A stretch of DNA of 64,000 nt. Source: Gemmatimonadaceae bacterium. GTDB lineage: Bacteria; Gemmatimonadota; Gemmatimonadetes; Gemmatimonadales; Gemmatimonadaceae. A program made the translations under genes and the position numbers. Shown here in pieces: positions 13,441 through 21,312 of this stretch. Positions within the stretch are counted from its first letter, which is position 1. Every line of letters starts with the position of its first letter. Below the pieces are notes generated by a model, which saw only the letters and a program-made list of their open reading frames with translations, did not search any database and was not told where the DNA came from. Location: contig DASYSS010000099.1 of assembly GCA_036003045.1 (NCBI GenBank), forward strand, positions 1 to 64,000. Direction: 5' to 3'.

Positions 13441-14751
13441 ATGAATATCGCGGTGGTCGGCACGGGGTACGTCGGTCTCGTCGTCGGCGCTTGCCTCGCC
13501 GAAACCGGCAATCAGGTCACGGGTGCCGACGTCGACGAGGCCAAGATCGACGGGCTCCTCAAGAACGTCTTGCCGATCTACGAGCCGGGGCTCGACCACC
13601 TCGTCGCGCGCAATCAGTCGGCGCGGCGATTGGCGTTCACGACCGATGTGGCCTCGGCGATCGCCGGCGCCGAAGTCGTGTTCATCGCCGTGGGCACGCC
13701 GCCCGACGAGGACGGATCCGCCGACCTGCGATACGTGCTCAACGTCGCCGAGACGATCGGCAGGAGCATGGCGCGCGAAACCGTGGTCGTCACGAAATCC
13801 ACGGTGCCCGTCGGAACGGCGGCGAAGGTTTCCGACGCCGTCGGCCGACACGCCCGTTTTCCGTTTCACGTCGTCAGCAATCCCGAGTTCCTCAAGGAAG
13901 GCGCGGCCGTCGACGACTTCATGAAGCCGGACCGCGTCGTGCTCGGCGCGGAAACGGATCACGCGCGCAGCGTGATGGCCGAATTGTACGCGCCGTTCGT
14001 GCGTACCGGGCGGCCGATCATCTTCATGGACCTGCCGTCGGCGGAGATGACGAAGTACGCCGCGAACGCGATGCTCGCAACGCGCATCTCGTTCATGAAC
14101 GACATCGCCGAGCTCTGCGAGCGCGTCGGGGCAAACGTCGACGTGGTGCGAAAGGGCATCGGCAGCGACGAGCGGATCGGATCGGCCTTCCTGTTCCCGG
14201 GTCCGGGGTACGGCGGCTCGTGCTTCCCCAAGGACGTGAAGGCGCTCGTGAAGACCGCCCGCGACCAGGCGACGTGCCTGCGCATTCTCGAGGCGGTCGA
14301 GGCCGTGAACCAGGACCAGAAGCACCGCATGTTCGAGAAGCTGACGACGGCGCTCGGCGGCGACGTCTCGGGCGCGCGCATCGCCGTATGGGGACTGGCC
14401 TTCAAGCCGAACACCGACGACATGCGCGAGGCGCCGGCACTCACGCTGATCGAAGAGCTTCTCGCCGCCGGAGCGACGGTCGCCGCCCACGACCCCGTCG
14501 CGATGGACGAAGCCGCGCGCCGGCTCGGCTCGCGCGTCGAGTTCGCGACGTCGGGCTATCAGGCGGCGACGGGCGCCGACGCGCTCGCCGTCGTGACCGA
14601 TTGGAACGAGTACCGCCATCCGGATTTCGCCCGCATCAAGCAGGTGCTGAAGCAGCCGATCATCGTCGACGGGCGAAACCTGTATCCGCTCCACCGCATG
14701 ACGGAACTCGGCTTCAAGTACTACTCGATCGGGCGCCGGGCGATCGCGTGA
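13441..14751 (+). CDS. ugd: UDP-glucose 6-dehydrogenase
   Basis: 436 residues. The N-terminal Rossmann motif VGTGYVGL (6-13), STVPVGT, the FLKEG segment and the catalytic Cys261 in GYGGSCFPKDVKAL are the UDP-glucose dehydrogenase pattern, distinct from the neighbouring GlcNAc-type enzyme. It makes UDP-glucuronate from UDP-glucose with two NAD. It follows wbpA after 12 bases and precedes an epimerase after 25 bases. UDP-glucuronate could feed capsule or LPS core sugars or be epimerised to galacturonate. Confidence 0.93.
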   Translation: MNIAVVGTGYVGLVVGACLAETGNQVTGADVDEAKIDGLLKNVLPIYEPGLDHLVARNQSARRLAFTTDVASAIAGAEVVFIAVGTPPDEDGSADLRYVLNVAETIGRSMARETVVVTKSTVPVGTAAKVSDAVGRHARFPFHVVSNPEFLKEGAAVDDFMKPDRVVLGAETDHARSVMAELYAPFVRTGRPIIFMDLPSAEMTKYAANAMLATRISFMNDIAELCERVGANVDVVRKGIGSDERIGSAFLFPGPGYGGSCFPKDVKALVKTARDQATCLRILEAVEAVNQDQKHRMFEKLTTALGGDVSGARIAVWGLAFKPNTDDMREAPALTLIEELLAAGATVAAHDPVAMDEAARRLGSRVEFATSGYQAATGADALAVVTDWNEYRHPDFARIKQVLKQPIIVDGRNLYPLHRMTELGFKYYSIGRRAIA

Positions 14752-14776
14752 ATCGCCTCGGCGCCGCGCGAACGCC

Positions 14777-15661
14777 ATGACCGCGCGGACGATTCTCGTT
14801 ACGGGCGGCGCGGGTCACGTGGGCTCGCACGTGGTCGAGTTGCTCGTCGGCGATCCGGAGAATCGGATCATTTCGCTCGACAACTACTCGACGGGCCGCC
14901 GGGAGAACCACGTCGTCGGCGCCGAGTATCGCGAGGGGCACACGAAGGAGATCGCGCGTGTGGTGCCCGAGACACCGGACGTCGTCTATCATCTCGGCGA
15001 GTACGCGCGCATCGCGCCGAGCTTCGACGACGTCGCGACGGTCTACGACTACAACATCGTCGGCACGTTCGCGGTCGCGGAGTTTTGTCGGCAGCGAGGT
15101 GTGGGCAAGCTCGTCTACTCGGCCTCGAGCACCAAGTTCGCCATCGAGGGCGACGGGCGGCATCAGAACCCGTATTCGTTCACGAAGGCCACCAACGTCG
15201 ACCTCATCAACGACTATGGTCGATGGTTCGACCTCGACTACGCCATTTGCTATTTCTACAACGCGTTCGGCCCGCGTGAAGTCGGCACCGGCCGATACGC
15301 GACGCTGATCGCGAAATTCCAGGAGCTTCACCGAGCGGGAAAGCCGCTCGAGGTCGTTGCGCCTGGAACCCAGCGCCGAGCGTTCACCTTCGTGCGCGAC
15401 CTGGCGCGAGGCATCGTCATGGTCGGCGAGCAGGGACACGGCGACGGTTACGCGCTGAGGGCGGCCAATTCGTACAGTGTCCTCGACATCGCCAAGGCCT
15501 TCGGCGGACCGATCACCATGGTCGAGGGGTACCCAGGCCGCCACGACGTCACCGATGACCCGACGCGGGCGCGCGACGAGCTTGGCTGGGAGGCGACCGT
15601 GGACGTCATGGAGTGGATCCGGGAGTTCACGGGCGGCCGCCAAGCAGCTCGCAGCGTGTAG
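14777..15661 (+). CDS. NAD-dependent epimerase/dehydratase (nucleotide-sugar epimerase-like)
   Basis: 294 residues; an extended SDR. TGGAGHVGSH (9-18) binds NAD, and YSFTK (Tyr133, Lys137) is the catalytic pair. The usual HLAAxxxV segment is replaced by HLGEYARIAPSF, which marks a divergent epimerase subgroup rather than classical GalE. The position after ugd suggests it may act on a UDP-sugar or UDP-uronic acid, but the substrate cannot be read from sequence. It ends the nucleotide-sugar operon; the 99 bases after it hold a GC-rich imperfect hairpin and no gene. Confidence 0.8.
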   Translation: MTARTILVTGGAGHVGSHVVELLVGDPENRIISLDNYSTGRRENHVVGAEYREGHTKEIARVVPETPDVVYHLGEYARIAPSFDDVATVYDYNIVGTFAVAEFCRQRGVGKLVYSASSTKFAIEGDGRHQNPYSFTKATNVDLINDYGRWFDLDYAICYFYNAFGPREVGTGRYATLIAKFQELHRAGKPLEVVAPGTQRRAFTFVRDLARGIVMVGEQGHGDGYALRAANSYSVLDIAKAFGGPITMVEGYPGRHDVTDDPTRARDELGWEATVDVMEWIREFTGGRQAARSV

Positions 15662-15760
15662 GGCCCGGTGCACGCCCGCACGGGGCTTGCCGGTTATCTT
15701 TGACGGTTCGCGTAAGTTCGCGTCCGAACCGATGCCACATTCCCGGGGTACGATCCGGAT

Positions 15761-16585
15761 ATGCACCGATTCCCTCGCAGACTCGTCGCGGCGCTGGTCG
15801 TATTGGGCGGCGTCGTGGCGTGCCGGCCGGAATTTCAACTCAAGAACTTCACGAGCAACGAGGCGCTCTACACCGCCTCGTTGAATGCGTACAATCGGCA
15901 TCATTGGGACGACGCAGTCGCCGGCTTCGAGAAGCTGACGACGGATCTGCCGCCCCGCGATACGCTGTTGCCCCGGTCGTACTGGTATCTCGCGTCGGCG
16001 CACGATCACATGGACGAGCACCTGCTCGCCGCGCAGAGCTACGACCGTCTCGTCCAGACGTTTCCGGAAGACTCGCTGGCCGACGACGCCGCCCTGGAAA
16101 CCGCGCGCTCGTACCGCCGAATGTGGCGGAAGCCTCAGCTCGACCCGACGTATGGTGAGACGGCGTTGGCGTCATACAACACGCTCATCGGGCTCTACCC
16201 GTCCTCTCCGCTCGTGACGGTCGCGCAAAAGGAGATCGCCGAGCTCGAGAATTGGTTCGCGATCAAGGACTATGATGCCGGGATGTACTACATCCGCCGC
16301 AAAGACCCGTACTCGGCGATCATCTACCTCAAGGACATCCTCACGAAGTTCGCGAACACGCCGAAGGCCTACGACGCCGCGCTTCGCTTGGTGGAAGTGT
16401 ACAAGGACGTGAAATACAAGGACGACGCGAGCGACATGTGCACCCAGGTGCGGCAGCGGTATCCGAAAGACCAACGCGCCCTGGACATATGCAAAGGAAT
16501 TCCGGACACGCCCGCGGCGAGGGCCGATTCGGGGCAGACAGCGGCCGTGAAGCCCCCGCCACCATCGGCGCCAACTGGGCGCTGA
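15761..16585 (+). CDS. bamD: Outer membrane assembly lipoprotein BamD
   Basis: 274 residues. A short basic N-terminus and hydrophobic stretch end in GGVVAC, with Cys21 as the lipidation site. TPR-like helices follow across most of the chain (YTASLNAYNRHHWDDAVAGF; SYWYLASAHDHMDEHLLAAQSY; AIIYLKDILTKFANTPKAYD), the BamD arrangement. BamD links BamA to the other Bam lipoproteins in folding outer-membrane beta-barrels. The last 25 residues are Pro/Ala-rich and probably disordered. The start follows an upstream stretch with TTGACG but no clear -10 box. It is followed by nadD after three bases. Confidence 0.88.
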   Translation: MHRFPRRLVAALVVLGGVVACRPEFQLKNFTSNEALYTASLNAYNRHHWDDAVAGFEKLTTDLPPRDTLLPRSYWYLASAHDHMDEHLLAAQSYDRLVQTFPEDSLADDAALETARSYRRMWRKPQLDPTYGETALASYNTLIGLYPSSPLVTVAQKEIAELENWFAIKDYDAGMYYIRRKDPYSAIIYLKDILTKFANTPKAYDAALRLVEVYKDVKYKDDASDMCTQVRQRYPKDQRALDICKGIPDTPAARADSGQTAAVKPPPPSAPTGR

Positions 16586-16588
16586 CCG

Positions 16589-17167
16589 GTGCGGATCGGA
16601 CTCCTTGGGGGGAGTTTCGATCCCCCGCACAACGGCCATCTGCTGGCCGCCGGCGATGTCTACGACGCTCTCTCGCTCGACCGCTTGGTGTTCATTCCCG
16701 CGGCGTCTCAGCCTCTCAAGGCCGGGCTCACCGAGGCGAGCGCGGCGCAACGTTTGGCCATGACGCGCCGACTCGTTGAGGGGGACCCGCGCTTCGAGGT
16801 CGATTCGATCGAGATCGATCGCGGCGGGTTATCTTACACGGTTGACACGCTGGCGGCCCTGGGCGGACGGTGGCCCGGAGCGGAGTTGTTCTGGCTCGTC
16901 GGGGCCGACGTCACGCACTCGTTCGCCAAGTGGCGAGCGCCGGAGCGTGTCGCGGCGCTCGCGACGATCGTCGTGATGGTCCGGGCTGGGGACGCGGCCA
17001 ATCTGACGGCGATCCCGGGGGGGGGCGCGTTGAAGTCGCTGGAAACGCGGCGGATCGACATCTCGTCCACCGAGGTGCGACGTCGCGTGCGGGAAGGAAA
17101 GTCGATTCGAGGGTTCGTGCCGGACGCGGTCGCCGCGTACATCGCGGCCGAGCGTCTGTACCAATAG
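16589..17167 (+). CDS. nadD: Nicotinate-nucleotide adenylyltransferase
   Basis: 192 residues from a GTG start three bases after bamD. GGSFDPPHNGH (7-17) is the nucleotidyltransferase HxGH motif, and ISSTEVRRRV near residue 158 is the second signature. It adenylates nicotinate mononucleotide to deamido-NAD in NAD synthesis. A run of nine G residues (17017-17025) encodes a Pro-Gly-Gly-Gly stretch in a variable loop; a one-base slip there would truncate the enzyme, so it is a likely point of sequencing error or slippage. secA begins six bases after the stop. Confidence 0.95.
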   Translation: MRIGLLGGSFDPPHNGHLLAAGDVYDALSLDRLVFIPAASQPLKAGLTEASAAQRLAMTRRLVEGDPRFEVDSIEIDRGGLSYTVDTLAALGGRWPGAELFWLVGADVTHSFAKWRAPERVAALATIVVMVRAGDAANLTAIPGGGALKSLETRRIDISSTEVRRRVREGKSIRGFVPDAVAAYIAAERLYQ

Positions 17168-17173
17168 AGGAAC

Positions 17174-20100
17174 ATGCTCAAGTCAGTCATCGGCGCCGTC
17201 TTCGGAACGCGGCATGAACGCGAACGCAGGAAGATCCAGCCGGTCGTTGACGAGATCAACGCCGAGTACGCTCGGCTGCACGATGTTTCCGAAGACGAAC
17301 TGCGCGGCCAGACGGAGAAACTGCGCACCATCATCCGCGGCCGGACTCACGAGCTCGAGACCAGGGTCGCCGAGCTGCGCGAGGCAAAACGTGTCGCGGC
17401 CGATCCGGTCGAGCGCGAACGCATCGACGCGGAGCTGAGCGGGAGCGACGGACGCGGCGGCGCCGAAGGCAAGCTGCGCGAGGAGATCGCGGAAATTCTC
17501 GACGAGATTCTGCCCGAGGCGTTCGCGACCGTTCGCGAGGGCGCGCGCCGCCTCCTCGGCTCGAGCGTCGTCGTCACCGGCCACGAGATGACGTGGGACA
17601 TGGTGCACTACGACGTGCAGCTCATGGGTGGCATTCAGCTGCACTTCGGGAAGATCGCGGAAATGGCCACCGGCGAAGGCAAGACGCTGGTGGCCACGCT
17701 CCCGCTGTATCTCAACGCGCTTCCGGGTAAGGGAGCGCACCTGGTCACGGTCAACTCGTACCTCGCCCGCCGCGACTCGCAGTGGATGGGGCACCTGTAC
17801 AAGTACCTCGGACTGACCGTCGGCTGCTTGGACGACACCGAACCGGGAACGCCGGACCGCCGCGGCGCGTACGCGGCCGACATCACGTACGGCACGAACA
17901 ACGAGTTCGGCTTCGACTATCTGCGCGACAACATGGTCGTGTCGCTGGAGCAGCGCGTCCAGCGGGCTCACGTCTACGCGATCGTCGACGAAGTGGACTC
18001 GGTGCTGATCGACGAGGCGCGCACGCCGCTCATCATCTCGGGCCCCGTGGGCAACGAGAACGACGCGATGTACTTCCAGCACAACTCGGCCGTCGCGCGG
18101 CTTTTCCGCCGACAGACCGAGTTGGTCAACGCGTTGGTCGGCGAAGCGGAGCGCGACATGTCGAAGGGCGACACCGCGTCGGCTGCGCTTCGCCTCTACA
18201 AGGCGCAGCTCGGAAGCCCGAAGAACAAGCGGCTGATGAAGCAGATGCAGGAGCCGGGGAACAAGCAGCTCGTGCAGAAGCAGGAGCTGGATCACATCGC
18301 GGATCGGCGGTTGCCGTCCTCCAAGCAGCAATACCGCGACATCGAGAACGACCTGCTGTTCGTTCTCGACGAGAAAGGCCAGTCGGTGCACCTCACCGAC
18401 GAAGGCGTGGCCTTCATGTCGCCGAGCGAGCAGGAGGCGTTTGTCCTTCCAGACCTCGCGCTGGAGATCGGGCGTCTCGACCACGACCACTCGATGTCGC
18501 CCGAGGAACGGATCGAGGAGCGTAGCAAGGTTGAGCTGGCGTACGCGCAAACGGCCGAACGGCTGAACATCGTCCACCAGCTGCTGAAGGCGCACGCGTT
18601 GTTCGAGCGCGACGTGAACTACGTCGTGCAGGACGGCGAGGTGCTGATCGTCGACGAATTCACCGGCCGCACGATGCCGGGCCGGCGTTGGTCGGAGGGA
18701 CTCCACCAGGCCGTCGAAGCGAAGGAAGGCGTGACCGTGAAGGGCGAGACGCAGACGCTCGCCACGATCACGATCCAGAACTACTTCCGCATGTACGACA
18801 AGCTGGCCGGCATGACCGGCACGGCCGAGACGGAAGAGACGGAGTTCTTCCAGATCTACAAGCTCGAGGTCGCGGTCATCCCGACCAACAAGCCGATGGT
18901 CCGCGACGACCGCCACGACCTCGTCTACAAGACGCGCCGCGAGAAGTACAACGCGATCGTCGAGGAGACGCGGCGGCTCTACGATCTCGGATTCCCGGTG
19001 TTGATCGGTACGACGAGCGTCGAGGCGTCCGAGACGCTGTCGAAGCTCTTCAGCCGCGCGGGGCTCGTGCACAACGTCCTCAACGCGAAGTACCACCAGC
19101 GCGAGGCGGAGATCGTCGCGCTCGCCGGGCAGCCGGCCGCGGTCACGATCGCGACGAACATGGCCGGCCGCGGAACCGACATCAAACTCGGTGCGGGCGT
19201 CACTCAGTCGAAGCCGTCGAAGGTCAAGGATCCCGAAGGCAAGGAGATCGACATCGTCGAAGACGGCGGTCTCCACATCATCGGATCGGAGCGACACGAG
19301 TCGCGCCGAATCGATCGCCAGCTTCGCGGGCGTTCGGGACGTCAGGGCGATCCCGGCGCGTCGCAGTTCTTCTTGTCGCTCGAAGACGACTTGATGCGTC
19401 TCTTCGGGTCCGAGCGCATCGCCGCGCTCATGGACCGCATGGGCGCGCAGGAGGGCGAGGTCCTCACGCACCCGCTCATCACGCGGTCGATCGAAGGCGC
19501 GCAGAAACGCGTCGAGCTCCAGCATTTTCAGTCGCGCAAACGACTGCTCGACTACGACGACGTGATGAACCAGCAGCGCGAGGTGATCTACTCGCTGCGC
19601 ACGTTCGCGTTGGAGGGTGGGGAAGAGCTGAAGGGCGAAGCCCTCAAGATGATCGAGAAGGCGATCACCTTCCGCGTCGAAACGAATCTCGAGGAGTTCC
19701 AGGAAGGCGAGCAGTGGGATTTCGACCTGCTCCGCCAGGATCTCCTGATGCACTACCTGTTGCAGGTGCCGGAGTTCGAGAAGCACGATCTCCGCCCGAC
19801 CGACCAGACGGGCGCGATCAACGCGTCGGTCGAGGCGTCGCGCAAAGCATTCCACGCGAAGCTTGCGAGCCTCGACACGGTCCGCGACGAGTTCGGAACG
19901 CCGTACGGCGACCGGCTACTCTCGCTCGTGATGCTCAACGTGCTGGACGAGAAGTGGAAGGACCATCTCTACGATCTCGACCAACTGCGCAACACGATCA
20001 CGTACCGCAGCTGGGGTCAGAAGGACCCGCTCATCGAGTACAAGCAGGAAGCGTACACGATGTTCGTGGACCTCATGAACGACATTTACAACACGTTCGC

Positions 20101-20506
20101 CGACCGTTTCCTCAAGGTGCAGATCGTGTTCGAGGCGCCGCCGCCGCCGCCGCCGGCTGCGAGCGGTGGGGGGCCGGGCGGTCCGGCGGGCGGCGGTCCG
20201 ACGCGCCCGACGAAGCGCTACAACGCGCTCGGCATCCTCGAGGACGTGCCGTTGGACGACGGCACGCAGCCGGCGACCAACGGGACGAACGTGGCGCTGG
20301 ACAACGGTCCGGCCGAAGAGCCTTCCGAAAAGCCGGTCGCGGCCCGCAAGGATCCGGTCATCGTCGGCGCCGGCAGGACCCGTTCGCTTTCGGGGGCCAC
20401 GCCACAAGGCGGCGGCAGCGGCGACTGGACGAACGTCGGGCGCAACGATCCGTGTCCCTGCGGCTCCGGCAAGAAATACAAGAAGTGCCATGGAGCGCAC
20501 GTGTGA
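17174..20506 (+). CDS. secA: Preprotein translocase ATPase SecA, extended form
   Basis: 1110 residues, about 200 longer than E. coli SecA (901). Walker A is EMATGEGKT, with GEGKT at 167-171 instead of near residue 105, because about 60 extra charged residues are inserted after the N-terminal helix. DEVDSVLIDEA carries Walker B. A second insertion lies in the preprotein cross-linking region (about 320-400, Lys/Gln-rich). The helicase motif TNMAGRGTDIKLG and the C-terminal zinc segment NDPCPCGSGKKYKKCHG, which binds SecB and lipids, are intact. A Pro/Gly-rich linker (APPPPPP, then GGPGG) precedes the tail. It drives Sec export at the inner membrane. Confidence 0.97.
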   Translation: MLKSVIGAVFGTRHERERRKIQPVVDEINAEYARLHDVSEDELRGQTEKLRTIIRGRTHELETRVAELREAKRVAADPVERERIDAELSGSDGRGGAEGKLREEIAEILDEILPEAFATVREGARRLLGSSVVVTGHEMTWDMVHYDVQLMGGIQLHFGKIAEMATGEGKTLVATLPLYLNALPGKGAHLVTVNSYLARRDSQWMGHLYKYLGLTVGCLDDTEPGTPDRRGAYAADITYGTNNEFGFDYLRDNMVVSLEQRVQRAHVYAIVDEVDSVLIDEARTPLIISGPVGNENDAMYFQHNSAVARLFRRQTELVNALVGEAERDMSKGDTASAALRLYKAQLGSPKNKRLMKQMQEPGNKQLVQKQELDHIADRRLPSSKQQYRDIENDLLFVLDEKGQSVHLTDEGVAFMSPSEQEAFVLPDLALEIGRLDHDHSMSPEERIEERSKVELAYAQTAERLNIVHQLLKAHALFERDVNYVVQDGEVLIVDEFTGRTMPGRRWSEGLHQAVEAKEGVTVKGETQTLATITIQNYFRMYDKLAGMTGTAETEETEFFQIYKLEVAVIPTNKPMVRDDRHDLVYKTRREKYNAIVEETRRLYDLGFPVLIGTTSVEASETLSKLFSRAGLVHNVLNAKYHQREAEIVALAGQPAAVTIATNMAGRGTDIKLGAGVTQSKPSKVKDPEGKEIDIVEDGGLHIIGSERHESRRIDRQLRGRSGRQGDPGASQFFLSLEDDLMRLFGSERIAALMDRMGAQEGEVLTHPLITRSIEGAQKRVELQHFQSRKRLLDYDDVMNQQREVIYSLRTFALEGGEELKGEALKMIEKAITFRVETNLEEFQEGEQWDFDLLRQDLLMHYLLQVPEFEKHDLRPTDQTGAINASVEASRKAFHAKLASLDTVRDEFGTPYGDRLLSLVMLNVLDEKWKDHLYDLDQLRNTITYRSWGQKDPLIEYKQEAYTMFVDLMNDIYNTFADRFLKVQIVFEAPPPPPPAASGGGPGGPAGGGPTRPTKRYNALGILEDVPLDDGTQPATNGTNVALDNGPAEEPSEKPVAARKDPVIVGAGRTRSLSGATPQGGGSGDWTNVGRNDPCPCGSGKKYKKCHGAHV

Positions 20507-20572
20507 GGGGTCGCCGCACCCGGTTGATTCGATTCGAGCCGATTTGGTGAGGCTTTCGCCAGCCTAACCGTA

Positions 20573-20594
20573 CAGTTTGGCGGTTCACAAACTG
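20573..20594. promoter_or_regulatory. Inverted repeat upstream of radC
   Basis: CAGTTTG (20573-20579) and CAAACTG (20588-20594) are perfect inverted arms separated by eight bases, 14 bases before the radC ATG. The spacing and symmetry suit a dimeric repressor site as well as a small hairpin covering the ribosome-binding region. No regulator can be named from sequence. Confidence 0.35.
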
Positions 20595-20607
20595 CGACGG
20601 TTTCGGA

Positions 20608-21312
20608 ATGCCTGGCCAGGATCCCGAGAAATCATTAAGTATTCGAGAGTTGCCCCGATCGGAGCGGCCTCGAGAGCGGCTCATCGATCTCGGAGCGCAA
20701 GCGCTCAGCAGTGCCGAGTTGCTCGCGATTCTGATGGGGTCGGGCGGCGTAGGCCGGACGGCGGTGCAGTTGGGACACGCCATCCTCGCCGACGCCGGAG
20801 GAGCGCTGCGCCGCATTGCTCGCCAGCCGGTTGCCGCGCTCACGACGATTCCAGGGGTGGGAATGGCTCGTGCGGTGACGATCCACGCGTCGTTGGAGCT
20901 CGGGCGACGCATGGCTCTCGAAGGTCGGCAGGACGGCGCGCCGGTCCGCTCACCGCGCGATGTCGTGGAGTATTTCGCGCCGCGCATGGAGGATTTGCCC
21001 GTGGAGGAGTTCCACGTCGCCGTGTTGGACGCGCAGCATCGCCTCGAGCGTGACATCACCGTCACGCGCGGGCTGCTGTCGTCGTCGCTCGTCCACCCCC
21101 GCGAAGTTTTTCGCGAGGCGATCGCCGAGCGCGCCGCGGCCGTGATTCTCGTCCACAACCACCCCAGCGGCGATCCGGTTCCGTCCGCCGACGACCGTTC
21201 GATCACCGAGCAGCTCGTCGCCGCGGGGCGCCTCCTCGACATTCCGGTCCACGATCACGTCATCATCGGGCGCGGCCGCTACACGAGCTTCGCCGAGGCG
21301 GGTCTCCTGTGA
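20608..21312 (+). CDS. radC: RadC family JAMM-domain protein
   Basis: 234 residues, the family's usual length. An N-terminal helix-hairpin-helix-like part (about 1-90, with TTIPGVGMARA) precedes a JAB/MPN metalloprotease-fold domain; HNHPSGD (His183, His185) and the following acidic residues form the JAMM zinc motif. RadC was once linked to DNA repair, but its molecular role remains unclear. The GTGA overlap with the downstream rel gene suggests coupled translation. The ATG start gives the normal N-terminus (SIRELPRSERPRERLI). Confidence 0.92.
   Translation: MPGQDPEKSLSIRELPRSERPRERLIDLGAQALSSAELLAILMGSGGVGRTAVQLGHAILADAGGALRRIARQPVAALTTIPGVGMARAVTIHASLELGRRMALEGRQDGAPVRSPRDVVEYFAPRMEDLPVEEFHVAVLDAQHRLERDITVTRGLLSSSLVHPREVFREAIAERAAAVILVHNHPSGDPVPSADDRSITEQLVAAGRLLDIPVHDHVIIGRGRYTSFAEAGLL

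Noticed and set aside
11878-14778. 966-codon antisense frame across wbpA and ugd
   Set aside because: It is opposite two well-supported dehydrogenase genes and shows no motif; a composition artefact.
17183-19855. 890-codon antisense frame opposite secA
   Set aside because: Composition artefact; the plus-strand SecA motifs are unambiguous.
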